64,000 bases of DNA from Gnetum montanum (taxonomy: Eukaryota; Streptophyta; Gnetopsida; Gnetales; Gnetaceae). The notes below the pieces were generated by a model. The model was not told the DNA's origin, ran no database searches, and saw only the letters and a list, made by a program, of their open reading frames with translations. The stretch is from contig MNCI01005996.1 of the NCBI GenBank assembly GCA_015680685.1, forward strand, positions 139,889 through 203,888. The letters run 5' to 3'. Both the position numbers and the translations under genes were made by a program. This document shows, in pieces, positions 32,105 through 43,982 of this stretch. The stretch's first letter is position 1, and each line of letters opens with the position of its first letter.

Positions 32105-34255
32105 CTAGGTGTCTTTTGGTGTGGTGGTAGGAATGTACCCAAATTGGGGTTCACACACATGATTAAAGTAGGCATAGTGGGGTAGATTATAAGATGTGGT
32201 CATGTGATAAGAAGCTAACCCACTATGGCACCTGTGACCACGAAATAGTATGCAAGGATCGATATGCCTCATGTTATCATATTCATTGGGCCACATGGTG
32301 GTTGGAGTATTGATTGGTGGCCTAGATAAGGTAACAGGAGGGGTTAAGTTCGAAAAGGAAGATGCATCACAGTGCTAGGCTTGTGCTAAGGTGGAGGATG
32401 CAATGGGTTCAAAAATGTATTGTCTCTTTGTATGGCCATGCCTAAAGAAAGGGCACTTCTGATGTTTTGGAGGACTCCCATTGCTATTGATAGTAGTAGC
32501 ACAAGTGATGTTTTTTGGTTGGTGTTCTGGTGTCAAACCTTTCGATACAACTAGTGGCGATGTAGAAGGAGGTGAAGGATGAGAATATTGAAAGTAAGGA
32601 GGAGTGTAAAGAACATGAGGTGGTGATCCCGTAGGAGAGGGCATGGGTTGATGATACTTGGGAGAATGATAATGGTGAGGTGTAGTAGAAGATTTTGATC
32701 CAGTTGGAGAAACAGTGTGCTAAACATAATAAGCACTTAGTTTCGAGTGATATGAATGGTGTGGTTCATTTGGCGATGGCCTCCCCCATGACTGGGGGTT
32801 TTGCCACCATAGTTGAGCATAGTACTAAGGCTAGTAAGAATTTGCTCATGGATAATATGATGAGTTGTGGAATTTTTCATAAAGTTATGGGGTAGGGAGG
32901 ATGTGCCCAACCATGTACTTCTATAAAAAATCTGGATGTAACATTCTTCCCCAATGTTCATGTAGATGTGACAAGGTTGCGCATTGGCATTTTGGGTGAT
33001 CGTATAGGCAACCATCACATTGATACTTATGTTTTGAAGTTAAGCCCCTATCCTCATTTTCTTTAGCCCTTCTTTCCGATTGTCGAATGGTGTTCTATCC
33101 TATTTCTAGGTTTGGTATCCTCTATTTGTTTTGGTCATCAAAGTTATCTTGCATGGGTCTCCCTCTAATAATGTCTACATATTCTCTACATTTTTCATGT
33201 ACCCACTCCATCATCTTATTGATCTTTGCCTCAATTTCATCTAGTGATTTTAGTATTGGTAAACGTAGAAATGATTTCACCTCCTGGAGGTGAGTTGATT
33301 TCTCTTCTTTATGATTATGGACCTTTATTACTTCAAGAGGTTGGTCTTGTTGAGATTTTTCAACATTCTCCCATTTGGCTATTTCTCCTTCTTCTTTTGC
33401 TACCTACTTAATAAGCTCTTGGAATTGATGGATTCATAGTTCCTAGAGTTGACCTGGGCATACATCCCTAGGGTCTCCCTTATTTCATGACGAAGCCCAT
33501 CCATGATGTGATACATTAGCCTTTCCTCAGAGAACCCATGGCCCAGGCATTTGTTTAACAAAGAGTAATATCTTTCTAAGGCCATGTCCAAGGGTTCATG
33601 TTGCCCTTATTTCTAGTCTTGGATTTTTCTCCTCAAGGCTGACACTCTTGCATAGGTTTGATATCTTTTATTGAAGAGGTTTACCATTGTGAGCCAATGG
33701 TGAATTGATTTAAGCTTTAAAGACCTGTACCATACTTTAGCTTGGCCAACGAGTGTCATAGGGAAGCACTTAACCCTTTACTACCCATTCTCAACATTGT
33801 TCCATACATAGGCATCATAGAAGGCTTGTAAATGATGTTGCAGATCTGAATCATAGCCTCCTGAGAACTTAGGAAAGTTGTTTAAATCAAGCTTGGGTAG
33901 ATGGTTTTCCTTGCAATGCCTATAGGATATTTGAAGAGCTTCTATTATATGCATTAGGCTCTTAGTGGCCAACAGGGGTTCATCGTCACTAAATAGGTTG
34001 TGAGTTTGTGACTTAGAACAATGTTGTTTATGTTCATGTTGGCGTTCCTGATTTTGCTTGTGGGTTTGATTTTTATTTCTACGCTAACCCCTTGAGGAAT
34101 AGTCATCTGTGTCACAACCCAACATTGAAAGAGTAGAGAAAGAGAGGAAACTAAAAAACTCATCATGACTTTTGTACGTCTCCCAATCATCCTTTGATGT
34201 ACTCTTGCTATCCATTGAGAAGGTCTTAGGCCTTACAGGCCCCCTCATTCTAGGA
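32105..34255 (-). pseudogene. gag: D1 gag, main part
   Basis: The - strand continues from the gag start across the D2 insertion (60886-61179). Segments: MDSKSTSKDDWETYKSHDEF (about 34210); SDDEPLLATKSL; the capsid block LNNFPKFSGGYDSDLQHHLQ (33900) with FPMTLVGQAKVWYRSLKLKS; LNKCLGHGFSEERLMYHIMD (33530); then a Pro/Tyr/His-rich tail (33018-32105). This is homologous to C gag (GGYNSTPQTHLQAFHDSYAL) and close to D2 gag. The zinc knuckle is largely lost here (CHIYMNIGEEC). Stops and shifts break the frame. Confidence 0.82.
34251..34255. repeat. Target-site duplication of D2, left copy (TAGGA)
   Basis: Pairs with TAGGG at 60881-60885 (4 of 5 identical). Joining D1 across this site restores an open gag reading frame from the right flank into the left flank, which supports the boundary independently. 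Confidence 0.8.
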
Positions 34256-35111
34256 TGATGAGTGGTGAGGTACCCCTACACTCAACCATATGAATACGAG
34301 TGTTTCACGCATGATCCAGTCGAACTCTGTAGACGGGCTAATTGTGGTATCGAGATAGTTACTCATTGATTGCAGTCCATTGTCTTCCCACCTAGACTAG
34401 TATATGCTTTTTCATGTATGATTTAGTCCAGAGTGAGGTGTATGATGTGGTTTCTAACCTAGTGCTACTCCTAGAGGCAATGAAAAATCACTTTAATTAA
34501 GTTAGGAGGAAAAGGGGGGGAGAGCTAAGGTAATAGGACATGGGAGGAGAGAGTCTAAACTAGCCTAAGTGTGATGAGCATCCATTCCTTAATCATCTGT
34601 ACACATCTTAGACCTCGTGCATGACTACTACTGGGATTACCAAGCACAGATCCTAGGTATGCTACTGGGTTACCAAGTAGTCACACTTAAATGCTTGTGA
34701 TTAAGTCGTACTCATTCTGCGTTTAATAGGAGTTGAGGGTAGAGAAGTATTAATTAAGAAAGCAATTAAATAATTAAATGAAGTGAATGCTGAAATGATG
34801 AAGTAATCTCAATTTTTATTTTTGATCATGTGCGTGTCCAAGTACGTCACACTCGAATAAAGGTGTCATACAATTACAGTCATCACACTGCGGGCATGCA
34901 CTGGGAGAAAGGATTGAGAAGAACTAAAAATGAAAACTAACTTCTAGCTAAAACTACCAACTGACTCCCTGACTCCTTATGCCTACATGTGTATTTATAG
35001 GCCTACATAGGAGTCACAATATCATGTTTTTGATATTACTTCTTAGGTCACGATATCGTGTACCCTCTATCATGGGTCTGATATTGGAGCCTACTGAATC
35101 ATGATTCATCA
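34256..35111 (-). repeat. 3' LTR of D2
   Basis: 856 bp. The + strand text begins TGATGAGTGGTGAGG and ends CATGATTCATCA. It pairs with 60012-60880. The TATA box in element sense is at 34999-34992. GATATC-like words lie just upstream in element sense (about 35025-35090). Over the first 110 or so positions I count 18 differences from the 5' LTR, all transitions. Confidence 0.92.
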
Positions 35112-35122
35112 TACCCCCATGA
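35112..35122 (-). promoter_or_regulatory. Polypurine tract of D2
   Basis: The - strand reads TCATGGGGGTA, adjacent to the 3' LTR. Confidence 0.82.
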
Positions 35123-35273
35123 TTGAATGAAAACTCATTCTTAGGTCAAACAAAATGAGAACAAGCCCTATTGATTACATAGTGGATAGGTATGGGATTA
35201 TTGACTGACTAGTAATTTATTCATGCCATAGTGGAGAATTGAATACAACAAAATTAGGACATGGACATAAAAA

Positions 35274-38007
35274 TTACAAAATTACAAAATTTTGTAAGAA
35301 CTCATGTGGTTCCTGGTGGCAATGGTTCCTCCATGGGATGCTTCCCCTTGTCTTATGCTCCAGGTTTTGGAATTTGATGGCTCTGCAATAGTGGCTGGAG
35401 CTTTTCCTCTTCAATTCAGGGGTCCTGTGTCATCCATGCTGATGCTCCAATGTTTGACAGAGTCATCACCTCCCATGGACACAATAGTTGCAGGAACATT
35501 TGATTTGCTTTAACATACTAGGCCGCAAACAACTATCGTTCCTTCTCGTAGGCTCTAACTTTGTCCCTATACTCCTAGAAATTTGTAAGCCATCAAGCCA
35601 AGTCCATCGCAACATCTTTCTACCCTTGATAGCTAGCCTTAACCACCTCTAGTTTACAATTTGCAACTTCTAGCCTTTGTAATGTTTTCTTATGCTCAGC
35701 AAATTTTGCTTCATATTTAGCATAAGTGGTAGCTACCTACTTTTCAAGCTCTGTTCTCGGGCATCCTACTGTCAACATGGCTAGATTGGCATACCACAAG
35801 TTTTCCAATCCCATGTACTATGTGAGATCTTGAATGTGCAAGTCCTATCTTTTAAGCTTTTCCTGGTGGAAAAAAGCATATGTGTCCAATATGACCCGCT
35901 AATCAGTGTGTTGAGCACTAAAGGTGTTGATGTGGGCCTTGGCTATATGGATCTCCTTCTTGATGACTTGCTTGTACATCCCCACCTGGTCTTTGAAATG
36001 CTCCTTTTAACTTTTCATGCCGCTTGGCCTCGTTTTGCCATGTGCTTATTTTAATGGACGTCTTCTATCGGATTGCACGTACTTCCTCCATTGAGAGGGT
36101 TCGAATCTCTCCAACCAAATGGTTCATGTCTTGGTTAACCCTGACCAACTGTTCTCATAACTACTAAAAATTTTCTTCGAGAACATTTTTCTGTTTCTCC
36201 ACAGTGGTCAATCGAAGATTGTTAGTGGCGAGCTATTTATTCTCTTCTTGTAAGGCTCTGAATGCCTTGGCATGTGTGTAGGTTTGCACTTATGCCTTGG
36301 AGGCATTCCAATCAACCTTCTTCTTCTCCTCCACCACTCTTTTATTGTCCACCAGTAGCTTATTGAGCTACTTCATCCTGAAAGTGTCTAGCTAGTCTAT
36401 GAGAACAAACTAAGATGGGTCCCGTTGTGCAACTTGCAGGGTAACGAGCCTCTCTTGGAATCTTGCCAACTCCACTTCCGCATGCTCCGCCCTAGTCTCT
36501 GCCATGACCAAATTTTCTTTGGTGGAGATAAGGTTTGATTGTGCTACTATGACATCTTGTGGGATGTTGAACAAGGACTCCATTACTTGTCCTATCTGCA
36601 GTAATTAATCAAGGACATTCTCATGATCCATAGGAGTCATTGAGGGAGCAGCTAGAATTTGAGTTCACATGCTCCTATGAAATCCACTAGTCACACAATA
36701 GGGACATTAAGAGATTCTTTGATGTGATTTGTAACCACTTCTATGGCTCCTGCTGCATCTTGATGCTACATGACCACTACTATGGTCCCTTCACCCATTT
36801 CCAATTGCACCTAGAAAGACGCAGTGTTCCCTGAAATCTGTTGTAACCAATGGGTCTCCCCTCCTCCTATTTGGATGGACACCTCACCCCATGCATGATC
36901 AATAGAAACTATGGATCGTATGATGTCATCGATGACCCAGAAGAGATTGGCGTCATCACGACCTCCCCAACTGACCAACTCAGTGATGGCCCTAAGATGG
37001 TTCATCGATAGTCGATAATCCTGTGGTGGTGATAGTGATTGGTCTCGCTGACTTGTGTTGGGCCTTGCTTCTTGTTGTTAACTGGGCCTAGTGCTTGGGA
37101 GTTCGCTAGGACCAGTAGTTTGAGTTGCACCATCTGTTCTTGATCTAGCTCCAACGTCTCACTAGCACTTTTCCTTGGGGTTGGTGGCTCTAGCAATTTA
37201 GCAAACGAAGCATTTTGGGCTCTTCTAGGGACATCATTAGTGTACCCCAGAATTCTAGCATGCTTGTACAACTTCCTGATGAGACAAGGGAAGGGTAATG
37301 CGAACTTTCTTGTCTTGCATTCCTCTTGCCACATATGTTAAGATTCGATTCAATCCTCTTGTGGGGAAGATGTGATAAGTACCAATTTTGAAGTATATCC
37401 TTTCTTCCAACATCAACTCTCCATATGTCTTGTCTTCTTTAACATACATCCTCTTCAACCATATTCTTCGTGCATTGGCATCAGAGTGAGTGGGTAGGTG
37501 AGCAACATTTGGCCCTGTATTCAGAAGATTTAATACTTCCAAGATGGCCTTGGTAGAAAAATTGATAGTCACACCACCAATGTTAACTATGGTGCCCTCT
37601 TCCTTATTATGCCAAAACTAGTACATTTCTCCTAAGTACCAGGCACTGCTTTCAAAGAGGATCGACCATAATGGAGACCCCTTGAGCTGGTCCCTAACGG
37701 CCTTAGGAGCGAACTCCGTAAAAGGTCCGAAGTTCAATTCCATGATCATTGCTACCGATGTGGACCTTTCATGGATGGCCTAAACACACTTTGGGGATAA
37801 CATGAGGTGTTGTCCCTATTCACATGCTTCAACAACTCCTCCTTCTTCCCATCTTGACTGTAGAGTAGCAGGGTGCTGTTGATGGATGTTAAATGACTGC
37901 ACCTCCTACTCTGCATGTTCCTTGGAAGATGCTTGGCCTCTACCTCTCCTTGGTTGTTTTGACACACCTTGAGAGGGGGCTTCTTGTTATCTGCATTTAG
38001 GGGCCAT
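35274..38007 (-). pseudogene. ORFX of D2 (fullest copy)
   Basis: Additional ORF of about 900 codons with stops. The ATG at 38007 gives MAPK and then a basic SKQPRRGRGQASSK stretch, a possible nuclear or nucleic-acid-binding tail. The central domain (37572-37210) has YGELMLEERIYFKIGTYHIF and PCLIRKLYKHARILGYTND. Next comes YRLSMNHLRAITELVSWGG (about 37010), shared with C. The rest (36700-35350) is rich in E, K, L and Q in a coiled-coil-like pattern (KYEAKFAEHKKTLQRLEVAN near 35680) and ends with ANQMFLQLLCP. The stop is at 35274. A plant retroelement domain plus coiled coil is seen; the function is unknown. C's ORFX aligns over the whole length. Confidence 0.75.
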
Positions 38008-38310
38008 CTATAATCACACGAGGCAAATCATTAGTAAGGTTTCTTACAAAAGTTAAGTTATACCTTACTTCATGCCTTAATGAATTCATTTTCTTATTTC
38101 GTGTGGTTTATAGTTAGTAAAATGTCCTCCAAAAGTTTTAGTATTGGGCCCAATTTGATCCGGTGGCCTCAAATTTCAAATTTCCAGTGTAAGTAAGGAG
38201 ATAAGATTGTTTTTGGCAACATGTTTATCATTTTTATAAGTAATTACCCTTTATAGTATCCTTCAACGATGATGAATTTTGAAAAATTTATGCACAATTT
38301 GGAGTGTACC

Positions 38311-38326
38311 CTTCCCCCATGACTAA
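38311..38326 (-). promoter_or_regulatory. Internal polypurine-tract-like site upstream of ORFX in D2
   Basis: The - strand reads TTAGTCATGGGGGAAG, matching site 2 of C (27920-27935) in sequence and relative position. Confidence 0.5.
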
Positions 38327-38479
38327 GCTAAATACTCCAGGTTTAGGTAGTTCAATCAAAATGAGAATCGAAGTGCTAGCGAGCAAGTTATGTTTGTTTG
38401 ACCAAGAGGTGTGCAAGTTGCAATTTGTGGAAGAAAATTTGAAAAAGTCCCCCTGCATAAATAGTTGCAAATGATGTTG

Positions 38480-38605
38480 ATGTGCACCGAGGGGGTCCAT
38501 ATATGTAGTTTTTGAGGACACGATATCATGTACTCGATAGTGCAACCCCAATATCGTGTCCAACCTAATATCGAGTACCCAATATCGCGACCTATTGAAA
38601 ATAGG
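38480..38605 (-). promoter_or_regulatory. Internal GATATC cluster and TATA-like site upstream of ORFX in D2
   Basis: On the - strand, words such as TCGCGATATTGGGTACTCG and ATGATATCGTGTCC recur at about 38595-38517, then a TATA-like CATATATGG at about 38505-38495. In the LTRs of this family the same words precede the TATA box. It may be an internal promoter for ORFX; expression is not shown by sequence. Confidence 0.55.
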
Positions 38606-40097
38606 GTACTTAGAAGAGGTGATAAATTTCTGAATTCTAATGTCAAAAATGAAGGACTTGAGGTCAGTGTAAAAGGTCCAAGGCAATGTGAAACAGACTG
38701 AAAGGAACAAAAAAATATAATGGTGTAGAAGCTGACAATGAAATACATGAATTGGATGAGGAGAAAGGACATGTTTCGGTATAGAGGAATGTTTGAACTA
38801 AAAGGATGATGAGGGAAAGGATAATGTTGGTAATGCAATTCTCAGAGGGTATAAAATAATGTGATGGTGATGTGCAACGAGTACAAATTACAAAATTCAC
38901 ACAAGTGGATCCTCCCAAAGTAGGTTCCAACCTATAATTCCCTTGTGTAACCACACCTTAAAATGTCCGTAGGCACTAAAAGGGTTAAATGCAATGTACA
39001 CCAATTTCACAAAACACACACATGTAAATACCATCGTTATGAGGTATAAATTCAATGCTACATAAGTCATGAGTCCCAATTACATGAACAGCAAGATGGG
39101 ACGAATTGTAGAAGGGATTGTAGAGAGTGGGACATGAGGTAACTAACCTAGGGCATAATGAATCCTGAGTGTAGGGCATGATTAATGTGTCATTAACCCA
39201 TCTCTCCAAAATCAAGACCAAGTCCATTCCTCCAATCAGTGACATCGCATTGTTTCATCCCATGATGGGCAACCATCAAAGCATCATGACAACAAGGCAT
39301 ACGATCACTTGGTGTTTCGTTCAAGGGAGAAATGATTTTTTCTTTGCAGCACACATGTTTTTTTTTTGTGTCAATGCTTAATCCAAAGAAGCTGCCTACC
39401 TTTAGGCATGGGTGCATGTCTTTCCAGTGGGATCCCCTAGAATAGCATTGTTTTTCTGAATTGAGTGCCTCTATTACTCTTACTCCCATTTTTCATTAGA
39501 TATACAAGGATCTTAGTACAACCAGGTTGCATGGTAACTCTCACAGATGTCACCAAAGAGAATCCACAAGTCCCCTTGATGTCACACCCTGGTCATTCTT
39601 TCTTAGTCCATCATTCTTCACTATGGGCATAATAAGCACAAAATTACTTTAAGTTTTAATGATGTCAAGAATATCATTGTACCCAGGGTAGGACCTCTTA
39701 TTAATAGAATGGATGAGTGGATGTTGTGCGCTTGTCATCCAAATAATTAGTTCCCAGAGACTCGATGGCATAGAACAACATCTCAAACAATGAGTCACAT
39801 GAGTTTGTTATTCATAGATGAGATTACTCATAAAAAGATAAAAAAAAAGATAAAATAATAAATTAAAAGGTGAAAAACTGGAAAATAAAAAAGTGTAAAA
39901 TTAAAGAAACATTTATTAATTCTATGTTGTTAGAATGGAGGATATCCCCTATAGCTAAATGGGTGAACATGGCTAGAATTAATAAATGGAAGATTGGGAT
40001 TCTTGCATGTTGCAAATATTGGAACCCAGTCATATCTAAACCATGAGGTGTCTTTTGATGTGGTGGTTGGAACATACCCAGAGTGGGGTTCACACAC

Positions 40098-41835
40098 TTA
40101 ATTATAGTAAGCATAGTGGGGTAATTTATATGATGTAGTTAATTGATGAATGGTTGACCCACTGTGACACCTATGACCGTAAGATGGTATACAAGGATCG
40201 ATATGTCTCCCTACATGGCTATATTCATTGGGTTGCATACTTGTTGGAGTGTTGAGTGGTGGCTCGGATAAGGTAACACAAGGTGTAGGATTCGCAAAGA
40301 AAGATGCACCACAGTGTTGAACTTGTGCTAAGTTGAAGGATGCAGTGGTTTTGGAGCTAAGGTGTCCCTTTCTATGGTCACGTCTAAAGAAGGGATGCTT
40401 ATGATGTTGTGGAGGATTCCCACTACGATTGATAGTACAAGTGCAAGTAATGTTCATGGGTTGATGCTATGGTGTAAACCCTTTGGGTACAATTGGCGAT
40501 GATGTAGAAGGAGGTGAAAGATAAGAATGTTGAAATTGAGGAGAAGTGTAAGGTACCCAAGGTGGTGGTCCTATTGGTGAGGATATGGGTTGATGGTACT
40601 TAGGAGAATAATAATAATATGGTGAGGTAGAAGATGTTGACCTAGTTGGTGAAATAGGATGTTGAACCTAATAAGCACTTGGGTTTGAATGGTATGAAGG
40701 GTGTAACCAGTTTGGGGGTGCCCCCTCCCCCACCCTCCATGACTGGGATTGTTGCCACTATGATCGAACATAGTATTTCTGTACGAACTCTAGATGTAAC
40801 ATTCTTCCCCAATGCTCCTATAAATGTAACAAGATTGGACATTGGCCCTTGGGATGATTGTACATGCAAATGTTACACTGATATGTATGATTGGTAGTTA
40901 AGTTCTTATTCTCTTCAACTCTTCTTTCCAATTTTCTAAAGGTTTTTGTCCTATTTCTTGGGTTGTCATAATTCTACCTCTACTAATGTTGGCATATTCT
41001 CCACATTTTTCATGCATCCATTCCATCATCTTATTCATCTTTGCCTCAAGTTCATCTAATGATTGTAGTACTGGCAAAGATGATTCCTCCTCCTTAGAGT
41101 GAGTTTATTTCTCCTCTTCATTATCATGGACCCTTGTTGATTTAAGGTTTTCGGCTTGTTGAGATTTTTCAACATTCTCCCACTTAGCCATTTCTTCTTC
41201 TTCTTTTTCTACCCACTTAATAAGCTCTTGGACTTTATGGGTTCGGAGTTCATATAGTTGACCTCGAGCATACATCCCTAGGGTCTCCCTTGTTTCATTA
41301 CGGAGCCAATCTATGATATGGTACATTAGCCTTTCCTCAGAGAACCCATGGCCTGGGTAGTTGTTTAACTATGTATAATATCTTTCTAAGGCCATGTCCA
41401 AGGGTTCATGTTGTGCTTTTTTCCACTCTTGGATTTGTCTCCTCAAGGTTGACACTCTTGCATAGGTTTGATATCTTTAATTAAATAGTTCTACCATTGT
41501 TAGCCAATGTCGAATTGATTTTAGTTTTAATGCCCTATACCATACTTTTTCTTGGCCAACGAGTGTCATAGGAAAGAGCTTAAGTTTTTTCCATCCATTA
41601 TCAATGTTATTCCATACAGAGGCATCATGGAAGGCTCATAGATGATGTTGCAGATCCAAATCGTAGCCTCTTGAAAACTTAGGAAAGTCATTTAAGTCAA
41701 GCCTGGGTAGACAGCTTTCCTTCCGATACTTGCAGGATATTCGAACATCCTCTTGTATTTCCATTAGGCTTGTAGTGGCTAGTAGGGGTTCATCATCACT
41801 AGGTATGTTATGCATTTGTGAGTTGGGATGATGTT
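40098..41835 (-). pseudogene. gag: D2 gag, cut by element B
   Basis: Homologous to D1 gag over its length. Segments: SDDEPLLATTSLMEIQEDVR (about 41790), LNDFPKFSRGYDLDLQHHL, MYHIIDWLRNETRETLGMYA (41326), a knuckle-like C..C.YNHPKGQC (about 40865; CX2CX3HX4C) and a Pro/Tyr-rich tail to the stop at 40098. The N-terminal part is missing: element B starts at 41836, within the codons just before SDDEPLL, and the far side was deleted. Confidence 0.82.
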
Positions 41836-43451
41836 TGAAACACCACAAAAATTTGGACCTATCACTTTCGGACAAGAATCGAGCTAAGTCATGATGCTTC
41901 CCAGTATGACCAAAACTTGCGCACTTTACAAACAGCATCAAATAGAGTTGAATCAAGCAAGAAAAAGTTTCCCAAGATCCATTGGAGACTACATCAACAT
42001 CTAGCAACAAGAACTACAAGTTTCAAGTTCAAAACACTTAGCCAAAGCTAAGTATACTTTTTGCACACAGGCCTGCACGCCCAGCATGCAGCTCAGCGTG
42101 CAACAACTTTTGGGCCCCAAAAATGAGCCAAAACATGCTAGAATTGAGCGTCTGGACCCCCCAGGACCTTCCCCAAGGTCCCCAATAGCTCTCAGGCTCC
42201 TGAAAATCAAGTTTTTGGCTCCAAATGATGGGTTTTCATTCATCCATGCTAGTGTGCACGCCCAACGTGCACCATCAAGGATCTCTCAAAATAGGCACCC
42301 CAAAACAAGATCTTCATCTACAATCAACTCTCAGAGGCAAGAAAACTATCAGGCATCATCCTAGGCTTCCAAAAATGAAGATTCAACCTTGAAATGATAC
42401 ACTTCCACGACCTATACGCTGAGCATACATACTCTACACGCCCAGCGTGCACGCCCAGCATGCACAACCAAAAGCGAGGTCGATCAGGCGATTCAGCCAA
42501 CCTGCACACTGACCTACATGCCCAGTGTGTATGCCCACCATGCAGCATAACATACACCAGTTGAAGCCTTTCAAAACCATGTCAGATCAAGTCCAAATGA
42601 GCTGAAAATCCACAAGCAACATTCTCATGACACCAGAGCCCAAATCCAAGGGCCAAGTTCAAGATTTTCTGTTGTAACAGTAATGTTCATTTCTAAAGTT
42701 TAATTCTTTTATGTTGGTCAAGTTTGTACGCTGGGTTCACATGCCCAGTGTGTACATGCTGGCATGCAGCACGGTGTATAGTTGCAACATTCTTTACACC
42801 CAGGCAACACAGCCACATATCATCCGACCTGAAATTTTCTCACCCACGGCCACTCATATCCTTCCAGATCTGAATCTAATGCCAAAGATCTCATAAGAAC
42901 CCTAGTTTTTCACTAGATCTAGGGCGACAATTTTCTTACAACCGGAGATTGGGAAAAATCTGGACACAAATCCTATACGCTGGACTTCTACCCTGCGCTC
43001 TGACCATACAGCCTTCATGCTAGGCCTGTAGTCCAAACCAGCATACCATCATCCCTTTGCATCCACCAGGGCTTTTCGTCCACCTTGTGTTAGATCCACA
43101 ACTGAGTTCAGACCGATGCACTGTAATCTCCATTTTGCAATAAAGTTACTTCATTTCTGGTCAAGATTTGTTACAGTTTTTCATTCATTCTCGTTTACCT
43201 TTTTGCTTATATTCCTGTATGTTTATGCTCTGGTTTACATTTATTACGTCATTTACAAATAACCCAACGTGTTGCATATAGGCATACTTTTGGGAAAATC
43301 CTTGTCTAATCCGCGTGCAGACCACCCAAGGTACTCTACCTTCATCAGTTCCAATTCACCCTTAAGCGAAGGTAGGGTCTTCTGTGCCCGTCTGCAGATC
43401 TCTCAGTGTCTGTTTCATTCCAGCCTTGCATCAGCAATTTTAGACAGTACA
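41836..43451 (+). repeat. 5' LTR of element B
   Basis: About 1.62 kb. It starts TGAAACACCACAAAAATTTG and ends ACAGTACA. The 3' end was set by aligning the following box (GAAAATGACGCTAGAAGG) with element A. It pairs with 58640-59984. It contains repeated palindrome-like words CACGCCCAGCGTGCA and GCTGAGC (about 42075-42110, 42245-42275, 42420-42550 and 42720-42775). AATAAA at 43139-43144 may be a poly(A) signal. Confidence 0.88.
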
Positions 43452-43456
43452 GAAAA

Positions 43457-43475
43457 TGACGCTAGAAGGAGGGCC
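43457..43475 (+). promoter_or_regulatory. Conserved box just inside the 5' LTR (putative primer-binding site) of element B
   Basis: TGACGCTAGAAGGAGGGCC lies at the same offset as in element A (TGGTGTTAGAAGGAGGGCC). The conserved part is longer than the TGG that would pair with a tRNA end. Confidence 0.6.
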
Positions 43476-43982
43476 TTTCGTTGCTTAAATCTACTCTGAT
43501 CCACCGTAGATCTCTTTAGATCCGCTAGTCCATCTCATAGATCTGCTCTCTGTGATTCATGATCTACAGTTGGCTTTCCCAAATTTACACCCTGTCAACA
43601 TAGATCTGATTTTAAAACCTTTCCGATCTACACCTTGCTCAGCCAAATCTGCTGCAATCTCAGCGTGTATACACTACCAAGCCCATCTACACGCTGTCCA
43701 CTCTAGTTGTACGTTGCCTATTCATCCTGTATGCTGATTGTTGAAGCTTGTACACCGGGATTTAGTCTATACACTGTGCATCTAGTCTGCATGCTACCAA
43801 ACTTAGGTATATGCTATGCATCCAGTTTGCACGCTGCCAGACTTAGGTATATGCTATGCATCCAATCTGCACGCTGAGGATGTATGCTAACAAGTATACC
43901 CGTTTCATACTTAGTCAAATTTTCACCTGTGTACGCTGACACTCTCTCCCATCTACCTTGTTACACTTAGGACCATTTCATC
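43476..43982 (+). other. Leader of element B with repeated CACGCTG/ATGCTGA words
   Basis: About 0.5 kb with no coding signal. Words such as TACACGCTG, GCACGCTGCC and GTATGCTGA recur about ten times between 43655 and 43945. They relate to the words in the LTR and upstream of the antisense gene. Confidence 0.65.

Larger units (their letters stand above)
38008..40097 (-). other. D2 spacer between gag and ORFX
   Basis: Noncoding and colinear with D1 30578-32104 and with parts of C 26151-28204. It includes T-rich and A-rich runs near 39840-39905 and a degenerate polypurine-like site (39958-39940, TTAGCTATAGGGGATATCC). Overlapping - strand ORFs at 38288-39245 are in different frames and do not match the other copies. 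Confidence 0.6.

Noticed and set aside
38288-39245. Overlapping - strand ORFs of 80-160 aa in the D2 spacer
   Set aside because: They are in three frames, rich in hydrophobic residues from T-rich DNA, and are not preserved in the colinear D1 spacer.
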